From Erythrocercus mccallii (lineage: Eukaryota > Chordata > Aves > Passeriformes > Dicruridae): DNA of 64,000 nucleotides. The notes beneath the pieces are model-generated. The model worked only from the letters and a program-made list of their open reading frames with translations, ran no database searches and was not told the origin of the DNA. The translations under genes and the position numbers were made by a program. How positions within the stretch are numbered: position 1 is the first letter of the stretch; every line of letters begins with the position of its first letter. This document shows, one piece after another, positions 11,449 to 23,300 of the stretch. The stretch covers positions 1,587,601-1,651,600 of the forward strand of contig VZRG01000030.1 in the NCBI GenBank assembly GCA_013397435.1, in the 5' to 3' direction.

Positions 11449-14400
11449 CCTGAGGCCTGCTGTAGTCCACTACAGAAAGCTATAGTTCCTTGCTAAACAT
11501 CTGTACACAGATTTGAAAATAAATTCATTATTTCTATGTGTAAGAGCTCTCTGAAAACCTTGAGGCAACTTCACCCCACCTTGTTCACTTTTCTTTACAG
11601 GTATAAAGATGTTTCTTAAAATGTTGTTAAACTTGCTGTGAAGGAAAGTTCTTAGTTTTGTACAGGTCACTGACACAGCAATCTGTCATAGTTGCATGCA
11701 AGTTGCATACATTCTTTCTTGGGACTTGTGTATCTTCTTCTAAAGAAGAAGTTTAATGTTAGCATTTTCCTAAGGCACATGATGGTTGCTTCTTTTCTCT
11801 GCTATCTTCCTGTATGCAGTCAGTGGGACTTCAAATGTTCCATGTTCCCTCCCTGAAGAGAAAAAAAGAATTAAAAAGAAAGAGCTGAGCTCCTGCTGCA
11901 CATCTCCAGAGCCCTGTGGGAACAAAGAGCCAGGAGTGATGGGAGGGAGGATGGAAAACCAGTGGGAACAGGCAGGAGACAGACAAGGCGGTGGGGGAAG
12001 GGACCATGGGGCAGTGGGGGAATGGGAGCAGAAATGAGCCAGATCTGGTAAGCTGAGGAGAAGCCGGGTAGGAGAAACTTCTTTGTTTGCAGGAGAGAAC
12101 AAAGGTGAAGGGGAAATGATGGAAGAAGCAGAGCTGTCGGGTTAGAAGTTGTTCCTTGTTGTTCCTACCCGCTCTCTGCCCGCACTCACGAAGGGGAAAA
12201 TGAAAACTCACAGAGGGAACTGATTAGCATGTGCAAACATGCTTCTTTTGCACTGTTTGTGACAATTAACTGTCTCTTTCTCCTTTTTTCTTTCTTTGTT
12301 TGGCACTTGGGACAAAAACAACTAGATATGAAAATCTAAAGTTGAAAATCTAAAATGGCAAGGCTATAGAAAATACCAACTTCATTGATCTTGACACATT
12401 GATCTAAACACAATTTGTCAGCAGGACAGAAGCACTGGTTTCTCTTAGGGCTGACTGCTGCAAAGAAAACTAACCTGACCAACAGCGATATGATTTTGCT
12501 CTAAATCTAAATTTCTTTTTTTGTATCCTGAGAGATTTAGCAGGGAGAAGTTGGCATTAATGTCACAACTTTTGTGTTGTTTGTATACAAAACTGCTTTG
12601 TTTTAGGTTAAAAACTCCTAGTGGAAACCATTTCTTTGTGGAAAGAAATATCAAATCGCTGTGAGAAATTAATATATATATTTACTTATCTAGCAGACCT
12701 TCTAAAATATCAAAACCAGAGCAATACTCACCTTTCCTAAGTTAACTAATATCAGTTCTTTGCTGTAGGACTGTTTTCCTCCTAGCAATATTACAGCAGA
12801 ATAGTCAGCATTTCAATGTAATCTGCACTACAATGCCCTATGTTAATGCAGACAGATACTTCAAAAACAGAACAACATGTTAATTGTCCCTCCCATATAA
12901 CTCTTGGGCCTAACAATTAGTACCCACTTTTATTAGCAGTTAAGTGCAGAAATATACCATTTAAAAATCTTACAACCTTTGTTCTGGATTTTAGGTGACT
13001 TCCACAAAATGTGTCTTTACTAATTTCCTTTGTAAGATCGAGTATCTGTTGTAAACAGCATTTTTATTCCCTGACTTGTTGCCTGTATAGTAAGGCAAAG
13101 AAACAGGATACCTTATTTTGCTAAAGCTTTTACTTTCTTTTTTATTTTATTTTAAGATATTAGTAAAAGCTGGAAAGCTTTTTTGACTGGTCACAGATGA
13201 ATTTTTCTTCCAGCTCTTTAGCTGATGTAGTTGGAATTCTGAATCTGGTAGCTGGAAATGAAGCTGTCTTGGGGGTTAAAGTCTTCAGTTATAAAATTGG
13301 ATTAAACTTCAATTTCTTGACCAAATCTGAAAAAAAACATGGCTCAAGAGAGAGCACTATTAAACTCAGGAAGATGCTTCCTATGAACATGAATTCACAG
13401 AATAGCCATGTTCTTGCAAAACAGGCTAACCAATCCCATTGTTGTTCTTTTGTGAATACTCATTGTTGGCTTCACTTTTCACACATTTATTATTTCAGTT
13501 GCTCTGTTTTAAGACATGCTTTGCTCTGTGCAAGATCAACAAAACAAGTGGCGATTTCTGGAAGTAAAAAAAAAAAAGAGCTGTCCTGCACATTCCTTTT
13601 GCTGCAATGAAGTTGCACTGCCCTCACACGCTCATCCCCATCCTGCTAGTAACCAGGGTGTTCAAGCCCTAAACCCAATCTCTTCTGAGTGGTTGCATTG
13701 TGAAAAATACCCTCCAAAGGCTTCCTTACATGGCAGTGGCCACTAAACAGGGCTAGCAATACCTGCTGTGGGGCTTTTCTTGCAGCAGCTGTGGGGGAGT
13801 TGCTGGCACTTCGACATTATCCGTGCTTAAATGAACTGAGAGTTGGCCAGGCAGTCCTCAGGCACCAGGAAAGAGCTTTAAACTTTACGTACCTGGCTAA
13901 ATTTGCCTGGCAACTTACAGCTGTGACAGGAAAAATATTTTGCCTGTCCCTTTCGTGTTGTAAAGAGTGAGGGAACCAGTTTTTACATATGCAAAGGTTG
14001 GGTGTTTCATCTTACAAAACTTTCTGGTGCTTATGTCTTTTCTTCTCCATCACAAATTATTAACCTTTTAATTTTTTTAAACTCCTAGCTCTCAGTGGAT
14101 ATTTCTAGTTGAAAATAATGACTCATCTATGAGAGGTTTTTTTTTTTCTTCTCCACTGACCATCTGATTCCTTAAAGTGTTCTCATCTCTCCTACTGCAA
14201 GAGTTGTGTTGTTTCATACAGCTGAGAATATTGTCTCTGCTACCATGGTCTGTTTATTTCTACAAGCAGCTACCAGGAAAATGTAAAACAGCCCACTCAT
14301 GCATGAGGTATGAAGACTTATACAAAATGAAACTGAAACCCATGTTTTGCAACATACCAAGAACAAGAACATACTTCTAAATATGCTTATTTTTACGGTC

Positions 14401-15364
14401 TCCTGGAAAGGTGAATTAATTGATTCTGGCACATACTGGTACATGGAAGGTCTTACATTTGTCCTTCCAATTTAGTTGTGGTACAAAATAAAGAAAAAAA
14501 TCGCTGGTATTGTGGTTTTCAGTACTGGAAGTGTATCAGCTCAAATGGAGAAACTCAAATTTCATTACAGCAGTTTAAGCTTTGAGTTGCAGCAATACCA
14601 ACCATTCTGAAAAATTACCTGAGAGATTTGCTGTAGAAAAAGAAGATAAAAAGAGTGGCAAAAAATCTTGTCTTCATGTAAGGCCAGGAAAATTGCTAAT
14701 ACCAAAAATTCCAAGTATTTATAGATAGTGTGTACCTGATGTAGCATTTGGGGAAGTACTAAAAAGGTAATTTCTTGCTTCTATATTTTAGTAATTCCTT
14801 CCCAGTTTAGGAGATTTTTCTTTATCTGTCTATTTAGTCCAGTCAGTGAGTCTTGATTTAGCTACTTAAAGATAAAAAAAACAAATAAAATTTCACTATT
14901 ACGCTGAAGAATTAAGCCATGTAAATTAATAGTATCAGTCAGTCCTGAAAAAGAGATGTGTCACCATTTTAGTTACATCAGCTTATTTAAAAATACTTTA
15001 GCACTTTGCTACTTAGTTAAGAAGGGAGAAAAACACAGTATTTGCAAAAGTAAGCATTTTCATAGAATATGCGTAATTTGAATTGGAATAATCAATACAA
15101 AAAATCATCCTGTTTTAAGTCAAATCTAAGTCCTAGTACTACCCTTTTTTAAAGCAATCCAAATGTTTCGAGCCAAGTGCAACACCTGCCTTGTAGCCAG
15201 ATTCTGCATAAGGTTTATTTCTGGTGGGGCTTCCTTGCCTGGACTGCACATCCTATTTTATGTATGATGCAAGGAGGTGCCCCCTCTGGTAAGTGGAGGA
15301 TTCCTGAGTGAGTGTAGCACGGCAGCATGGGGTGATGTGGGATCCCGACAGAGACACTCTGTGC
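11449..15364. other. Gene-poor DNA; purine-rich patch at 11.85-12.1 kb
   Basis: From about 11855 to 12120 the plus strand is strongly purine-rich (A/G runs, GGGAGGGAGGATGG-type segments), which keeps several frames open on both strands. A 137-codon plus frame at 13197-13610 has no recognisable domain. I see no splice pair, RNA gene or transposon that I can support elsewhere in this stretch. Confidence 0.45.
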
Positions 15365-15385
15365 TTTTCTTTCTTTCTTTCTTTC
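15365..15385. repeat. (TTTC)n microsatellite
   Basis: About five tandem TTTC units lie in a pyrimidine-rich stretch. It is short and nearly perfect. Confidence 0.85.
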
Positions 15386-15603
15386 CTTTTTTGAGTTACA
15401 GTGTCTCTGAGTCAGAAGAATACAGGTTAACTGAGCTGACCCAGAGCACTTGGTGTCATTACAGACAATGAAAATAACACCATTAGAGCCAAGAACATCA
15501 CTGATTTAGTGAGGCACTTTCTGAGTTTTCAAGTCAAAATGCAGTTTTCCTATTGCCAGACTGAATCTTGGGATTTCTTTTTTGGGTGCGATGAAAATAT
15601 TTT

Positions 15604-15783
15604 ACTTTTGTTTGTTTATTTGGTTGGTTGGGCGGGGTGGGGTTTTTTTTGGTTTTGAGGTTTTCTTGTGGTTTTGTTTGGGGTTTTCTTTTGTTGTTGT
15701 TTTTGTTGGGGTTTTTGTGGTTTTGGGTTTGTTTTTGGTTTTTTTGTTGTTGTTTTTGTTGGTTGGTTGGGTTTTTTTTGTTC
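15604..15783. repeat. G/T-only low-complexity tract (GTTT/GGTTTT units)
   Basis: About 180 bp consist almost only of G and T, with repeated GG, GGG and GGGG runs separated by T2-T8, and GTTGTTGTTTTT and GGTTGG units. The complement is A/C-only, like the tract at 3.3 kb. The open frames across it, rich in Phe, Val, Trp and Gly or in Lys, Pro, Asn and Gln, are composition artefacts. The evenly spaced G-runs could form G-quadruplexes. Confidence 0.85.
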
Positions 15784-15785
15784 AA

Positions 15786-18700
15786 GAAGGAGAATATGTT
15801 TCAAAATTCATGAATTCTCATTTTTCATCAGATCTACTCCTAACCAGATCCCCAAAACCTGTACTTTTAAAGTTCCTAGAACTACATTTTAGGGGAAAAT
15901 TACTAATAACAGTATGTGCATGCCTATATACATCAGTAGAGTTGAAGTCTTTGTGTGTTGCTGCATTCAGACTTGAGTACAAAGTCAAATCCAAACCTCC
16001 CTTCAAATTAGACAAAGCTTCCAAACTTGGTTCAAGAGACTTATGGAACCAAACACGATAGTGTGGAATCAATGAGGAGCAACATACCAGCACTGGATTC
16101 TTCAGAGGCATGTCCTGAAGAGTCAAAGGTTTATTTCTTGTTAGGCTAAAGCACTGGATTTCTGCAAGACATGCAAAATACACCTCTGAAAAGGCTCATT
16201 ATAAACAATTCATTTCATAGACCTAATTCAAATATTTACAGCATAGTGCTATGTTTGCAATACAATTACATTAGATACACTTTTTCTATTGTAATAAATT
16301 AATTTCCATCTTTTCTGGTTTTTAGATCATCTCTTCTCTGGTAGGACAACATCAAATCTACCCAACCTCAAGCAAAGAAAAACTATTAGTAAAATGTTTC
16401 TCAGAACACTTAAACCAATTTATCTAAAAATGAGCTGTGAAAATTTTATTTACATGTACTTTTGCATTCAAGGAAATTCAAATTTACTTTCTATTAAGCG
16501 TACCAAAGTCAGCACAAATGGCATAAATCCTTGAAAGGTAAATATGTGCCTTGCTCTGTTTGAAGAAATCTGGCTTCAAAATGGCAAAGTTATAGACTTT
16601 TGAAACCATGCATCCTGGTTTGCACAGCAGGTTTTTAACATCAGAAGCAAACACCAGGATGTGATGTTCTGAATATTCACTTTCAGTATATTTGAAAGCT
16701 CACACCTACTTGTATTTGAATGTGTGATTACTTTCAGTACTGCATTGTTCTGAATCAGTTACAAAAAGAAAAGGGCATTGGAGACCTTACTGTTTATAAT
16801 AAATCATGTTTCTGCTTTCAGTCAGAGAATGAAAGAATACAGGCATTTTACTCACAGGAACTACTAATACTCTTGTAGACATAAACTTTAGATAGAGCTT
16901 CCTGCAAGAAAGGCTGTGATCTAGGAAATATGCTGATTCAAACCATTATGTGGAGAAAATATACTCACATTTCTGTGACCCCATTATCTTAAGTTCTCAA
17001 CTCATAGAAAACTTTGCATGCTTTGGAACATCTCTTGCAGTGCTGTCCCTGATGCGTCCTTCTGGCCAAAACTGGAATTGTGTTTTGCTCCTGGCTTTCT
17101 CAGTGACACTTGGTGATTTATACTGTCTTGGAAATAAATAATCTGCCTTAGGATATGAGAAAAACAAAACTGAGTAACAAAAAAAAATTTTGCACCCTCC
17201 TAGCAGAATACTGAACACAGTTAAAGGGCATCAAATATGGTCACAATCAATAACATGCTCAGAACTGAATGCAGCTTTCAAGCTTTGGCTTGAAACTTCT
17301 GTTAGTTACTGGAATAGTTCACCATCTTTTTACCTAGACCATAGTTTTAGACCGAATTTTAGAATGAATAAGAAAGTGCTTTTCTGCTCGTTGGCATGGG
17401 GAGTGAGCTTCATGGCTAACTCAGTTCTGAGTTCACCAGCCTGGATTCATCATGAGTGACAGAGGACAGCTGAGATAGGGAGAAGGTGAGATGCTTAAAG
17501 TAGGTACCTAAAAATAGGTAAGAAAAATGCTGTCAAAATTTACTACTATTTTATGTGTGCTTCCTGTACCAGAGTAACACTACAGTTAATACTTCCATGA
17601 ATATTGCTTGTTAAGTACACAGTATGAAGAAGCAATTGGAGGAATAATGCAAAAGAAGTTAGTGACAAAATAGTATTTAAAGGTTTTGTTTCTCAAGAAA
17701 ATCCATACATTCTTGAATTCAGTAAGAATGTCCCACAGCCTGAGATTATCATAAGCCTTTCATGGGTTTTGATGGTTTTGATAATCAGTAAAGTATTAGC
17801 TAAATAAAGGAAATATTTATTTATGGCTTTGTTCTATTTTATTTCTTGAAATAATGGTTCTTTAGTCAAATATCTGTCATTGATATATCAAAAAATCAGA
17901 AATTAATTTAAACAAAAAGGTCTTTACTCTCAGGTTTTCCCTTTGGCTTTCATTTATCTTTTTAGTAGTAAATAATCAGCATTTCTTTTTATGGTGTACT
18001 ATAATAATAAAATCTTACTACTCCTGGTTTTACCACAGTTCTGGACTCCTACCTGAAAACTGATATTCTCTAAAAGTCATGATAAAATTTTCTTGAAAGG
18101 CTTATCTGTAGGTATTAGATATGAGATATTAAACCCCATTTTCAAAGTCTAGAAGATCTAGAAAACCTTTTTAATGGTTCATACTTGAGAATAGAGCATT
18201 TCTCACTTGTAGGGTAATAAAAACATGAACTGTACTTCCAAAAACTATTTTAAATTTATTACTTTATGCTTGCTGCCAATTTCTTTGAATTCATTTTCTT
18301 TCAATAAAAGTCATGCAGAGCAGGGAGAGGTTGAAAACAGATGAAAACAGTTGAACTCCTGCCCCTCCAGTCTTCTGGGCAGATTTCCCACTGATCTACC
18401 AGAAATGTACTTTTTCAAATAATTTTTAAAATAAGAATTTTGGTTAGAGTTAGCTCTATCCTGAAAAAGTGCACCTCTGCATATCAGGGCTGATACAGTT
18501 CACTCTGAACATTACAAACAATCTCCTGTTTTTCTGGAGGACTGAGAGTCTTTTGTCATTAAAGCAAGTGCTTCAACAGAGCTCAGGTATGGAAACAGGT
18601 TTGTTTCATAGGGAAGAACACACGGATCAGGGTAAATTTTAAATTGCTCAACTTTCTATCTAAAATGAAGCCTCACTCTGACTTTGTCCTTGAGATCATT

Positions 18701-21265
18701 AGAACATGTGAGAGACCATCAAAACACTGCTGCTCTCTCTTAAGGAGCCAGCTGTATTCCTCAAGGCTTCAGTGAAGCTTAAGCAAGAAGTTTGCAAGGA
18801 GCTCTATCAGCTTCCTAAACAAGCCTGGGGTTCTACAAGAAGAGGACTTTCTCTAACAACAATAGATAAAGTCACCACTCTGATCCTCTGGCTCACGTTC
18901 TTAGAACAAGATCCATTACATTTCTGTTTTATTGCTCTGGTAGCTGGAAAATTACTTTAAAATGGGAAAACAGTGATCTGGTCTTAAGACAATTGAGATT
19001 TTCTTTATGTTGATCTGGTTCTCTGTCCCTAAGGCCTTTTGGTCCAACATTCATTCATGTAACACAGAACACAAAACAAAGTAGATTTATAAACCTCCTT
19101 TGCCAAAATTTGTTGTTATACATAGGGAAATAAATCTGAAGTTGAATCAGCTTTTCAGGTACCTACTATCTGGCGTCTTTCTTTTTTCGAGCACGCGGTT
19201 AACACGGGAGTGCTAATGTCAGTCATTTTAATGATTTTTAATATTTGGGGCATTTTTTCCCATTGTTTTGATAGTCAACAATTGTGAATAACATCCTGCC
19301 ATCATTTTTACAAATGGAGAAACAAAACCAAATACTTATAAATCAGAAGTTAGTATAATAACCTCTTTTAAATTTTTACATAAATCTGCTAAATAGCAGA
19401 GCTACTTGCTCTTTTAGATAAAGTTCAGAAGACCTGAAGATATCTTAATACAGTATTAAATATGTGCATACATAATAACAGTAATTGACCTCCTGGACAA
19501 TGCCATACTAAGAATGCAAATAAAAAAGGTGCCTTTCATGCTGAAATTATTTCTTCTTTTACAGATTTTGTACTGTTAAAAAAAAACCCAGACAGTGTGA
19601 CTATATAAACTGAGTTTACTCAAAGGAAATTTCATATTTAAATCAGGAGATAAACACTGTCTGTATAATGCTGTGTAACACTGGGCATTCACTCTTGAAA
19701 TTCCTATTCACTCAATTAATTTGATGAAGCATTGCGTTGGACTCAGAAATGCTATTACAAAAAAAGATCCAACGTAAAAAATCTTTGGTTTAATTATAGT
19801 TCTCACCATATTGGAATAGCTGTAGAAAGATGTAATTTTCTTTATAAAATATAATGTTTATATTATGCATCTGAAAATAGGTAGCTTTTAACTTCCCCTA
19901 TTCTGCTGACTGGTCCAGCAAACAAACATGACTTGTCACTAACACTCTCTGCTTCTCATAATTTTACTTTGTGACAGCATCCCTCATGCATGAAATATAT
20001 ATTTACATGTAATTTACAATGAATAAATAAATTGTAATTAACGACTTTGAGTAGCAATTTTTAATCTCAACAGTCTTTAATTTTTATATGTGCATGATGG
20101 CAAATTCATTGACGTCTTTATTTTGCTTTTCTGTGTGAATTCAGTAGCTTGAATTATTTGTCTGCCTCTTCAAGGAAGCAAATCTAGCAAAAAACCTCCC
20201 AAAATTATTTTATTTCTAATGAGAGTTATTTGATCTCTAAAATTCCTGAGTGACTGCAGGACCAACTGCAAGCTAAGGCTCTGGAGCTGAGCTTCAGAAG
20301 ATTTCAAGAATCATACTTAATGCAGGGTCCACTTTCAATTCATAAAATACTGGTGTGGGTGACTCGTCCTAAAACACTTGCAGCATTCTGTGTTCCACTG
20401 GATCGAGACCCAAGCAATGGGCAGGACTGTACAGGAACAGGAGCAGGGCCATATGCCCGGTGGGCTGCTCGCTGCACGCTTTGGAAAGCAACAGATACAG
20501 CCCTGTATGGGTTGGGATGGGTTTTTTCTGCCCCATACCTAGTACTAGTTACAAGTTACAGTGAACTGAACTTCTGAAACAGCAAATGAAATCAGACAGA
20601 GCAGTGTAGCCTGGTGACACCTTTGGAAACAATCTGCGAGCCCAGCAGTCTGGTACATGTAAAACAATGTTTAAGAACAGATGTGGCATCCTGTGGCACT
20701 GACCGCCCAATACACCTGTGCCTACATGGAGTCTCTGGGGATTTGGTGACTTGTTCATGCAGAGCCCGGTAGAAGTAACTCCCTGCTATGAAGAACGACA
20801 GCAAGGGAAAGTACAGCTTAGCTTTCATCTGGAACTTCTGAAATGGTGTTTGTTAAGTGGCACCTCATATCCTCCTGTGTCACCTACAGATGTAAATAGG
20901 TACGGCACTGGTTCTCGGGGGGTGTGTGACTCTCCCCGTGTTCACCGTGTCTTTGGCTGCCTGGGATTTAAGAGCAAATGCTCCCATACCTGCTTAGCTG
21001 GAACGTGTGTTCCTTTGAATCCAAATTTACAATCATACAAAGGATCACCAAAATCCTCCCACACTTAGAGAAATTATTTTGGTGTCTGCAGTAGCAGTTA
21101 CTAGGAAATCCTTTGCTTTTTAATAATTTAGTCTTTACGCCTCTGAAAAGAAATAAATAAACTAAGGTGGAGACGACCAGGGCTCCTGGGAAGCACGGAG
21201 TTAACATGAGGCGGTTTTGTTGCCAGGAGTAGGAAATAGCTCACTCCTGCAGTCAATTTGCCTAA
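15786..21265. other. AT-rich gene-poor DNA; possible conserved non-coding element
   Basis: There is no supported gene. A near-palindromic hairpin at 16611-16661 is annotated separately. Around 19150-20160 the sequence is AT-rich but not low-complexity, and it contains many homeodomain-type cores (TAATTA, TTAATGATTTTTAAT, TGTAATTAACG). That texture is typical of vertebrate conserved non-coding elements, but it is only an impression without an alignment. Confidence 0.4.
16611..16661. repeat. Imperfect hairpin, about 13-bp stem
   Basis: CATCCTGGTTTGC at 16611-16623 pairs with GCAAACACCAGGATG at 16647-16661, with a two-base AC bulge and a loop of about 23 nt. The total length of 51 nt is short for a pre-miRNA unless the stem extends further, and the flanks pair poorly. 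I list it as an inverted repeat only. Confidence 0.5.
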
Positions 21266-21790
21266 TTGATTAGAAGCCTGATTGCGGCGGCCAAGGAGGG
21301 ATACCCGGGGGATGTGCCGGCACAGAGGCGGGGGGAGCTTGCGCGGCGGCTTCACAGAAATAGCGGCTGCTGGGCTGGGAAATCATTTTCCTCGCCCCGT
21401 TCTCTGGCTCGGCACCGCGCCCATCCATCCCCAGCGTGCCCCCGAGCACAAACCCGCGTTGGCTCGGGCACAGGGCCCCGAGGGCAGCCCCGGTGTCACG
21501 GCGGGGCCCAGCGGGCACAGGGCCCGGCCCGGCCCGCAGGGGTGTCACTCAGCCCCTGCGGCGAGGCTCTCCAGCGGGACAAACCTTGTTCTGCCCGCCC
21601 CAGCGCTCCCCGCCCGCAGGCAGCAAGGGGGTTTCGCTTCGGTGGCGTTTCCTGCTCCATCCCTGCTCCATCGCTGCTCCGAGTGAGGGAGGAGCGGGGG
21701 TGCCCGCCCGGGTGAGCGCAGCCCCAGGCCTGGCCCCGCGTGGTTCTCTAATCCTCCCTCTCGGGATGCTGCCCCGGCGCTTCTCAGTAC
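21266..21790. promoter_or_regulatory. Dense CpG island, likely promoter and first exon
   Basis: I count roughly 50 CpG in about 520 bp, with GC content far above that of the neighbouring DNA. Runs such as GGCCCGGCCCGGCCCGC lie near 21521-21537. It has sharp borders with AT-rich DNA on the left and more gradual ones on the right. At 21711-21718 the plus strand reads G|GTGAGCG, a strong splice-donor match, so a plus-strand first exon could end at 21711. Plus frames of 119-149 codons and a 92-codon minus frame all lie open here, as expected of GC-rich DNA. Their Pro/Arg/Ala-rich translations have no recognisable domain, so I do not call a protein. A long non-coding RNA or 5' UTR exon is as likely as a coding gene. 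Confidence 0.75.
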
Positions 21791-23280
21791 AGTAACCCAG
21801 CCCCTCGTCTGGCCTTTTTCAGCTTGGCTTCATTACTATTACCATGATAAAGACCAGCTTTTTTTTTTTTTCAACTTCCCTTTTCAAGTCTCTACTTGCT
21901 CTTGACTTTTCTGAATTTCTCTTTGAAACCTTGACACTTTGGTTGTTCTCCCAGACAGGTCTAATTGCAAGAGTTCAAATAAACCTTGGTGGTTTTTGTT
22001 GGGCTGGGAGGTGAGGGAGTGAGGAGAAAGAATTGGATAACTGAGAGATGCTGTGAAGAGTTGCTGGGAGAACTCACCTCCTCCCAAGGCTCTTCAGGTC
22101 TTCTCTGCAGTTCTGAGGACCCGGAAAGTTACAGCTGTGGGACACAATCCAACATGCAGGTTTAGCATAAAACAGAAATACCAAAACGTGAGCCTAACAG
22201 GATAAACAGGAGGCTGCCAGCTATTTCAATGTGCAATACTCTGACTTCTTCCAATGAGACTTCACCATTCTTACCTTGAGAAAAAATGTAATAACGGTCT
22301 AAATTTTAAAAAGAAGAAATATCCATGTGAAGGCTCATTCAAATCATGAGCATCATTTCAAACACTGTGAAACAGCCTGGTGGCTTACATTCTGCTACAG
22401 CGCTCATTTGGTGCTGATATGAACAAAAATGCCTTCTAATTTTTTCCCCCCATATCTCCAGGATTCACTGGAATTCCTGGACAGTTCCCAAACCATCCCA
22501 CTGTTTACCTTGTAGGACTTGGTGACCCACATGTTGCTAGGGTTGCAAGGCACCAAAAAAATAATAAATGTATTTCTGGGGCCCTTTGTGAAAATTCTCT
22601 GATCCAGACATGACAGAACTCAGGTCTACTTTCCTGAGAGCAGCACAATTTCAGACATGGTTCACCTGGGGGTAGTTTACAGAGGTTCTCCTTTATGTCA
22701 TTACAAAATAGGCAGTCAGCTAGGGCAGGCAACACAGCCATCATCAAAACTCAGTGTAAAAAGGAGAGCTATGACAGGGGTTAGAATGTTACCCTGCTGA
22801 CATTCGTAAATCACTTGGAAAAAGGACACACGGGAAAACTCAGCCTAGCCTCATCAGAATAATTATTTCTATTATCACCAGTTCAGTATTTAGTTGTCAC
22901 TAGAGGTGCTAATACTTGATTAGGAAGTCAGGCTGTATTTCTATCTGGAAGACAGGCATTGTTTCTTTTTCTCCTACTACTTCCCAACTCCTTTTATTTT
23001 CCAGGCTATAAGTGCTTGTACATCCCTACACTTCATCAGTGAGGCTCCTGATTTAGTATTCTGAGGACCACTACTAGAACCACTAGACACAGCTTTAATC
23101 CTTTTGACAAACTCTCTTTGTATTCCTCCTGTATTAATCTTAGAGTCCATAATACATCATGCAGTGACAGAGTAGTGGATAATTTTATTAAACCTGTGGT
23201 TGACACCAGGTGGGAAGAGACTACCAGGAAGCTGGGTTTAGAATACAAAATGATTTGAACAAATTGAGAGCATGGTCTGA

Positions 23281-23300
23281 AGCAGCAGCAGCAGCAGCAG
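23281..23300. repeat. (CAG)n trinucleotide microsatellite
   Basis: Six to seven AGC/CAG units lie in tandem. A minus-strand frame crosses it as a run of Cys, with no sign of real coding around it. Confidence 0.85.

Noticed and set aside
15534..15892. Overlapping frames over the G/T tract (one hydrophobic, one Lys/Pro/Gln/Asn-rich)
   Set aside because: Both strands and several frames are open at once because the tract has almost no stop-forming composition.
21266..21795. Plus frames of 119-149 codons and a 92-codon minus frame in the CpG island
   Set aside because: They overlap in several frames and on both strands and are Pro/Arg/Ala/Gly-rich, as expected of GC-rich promoter DNA; no domain is recognisable.
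23281..23300. CAG repeat as a coding polyglutamine or regulatory expansion
   Set aside because: Only six to seven units and no supported exon around it.
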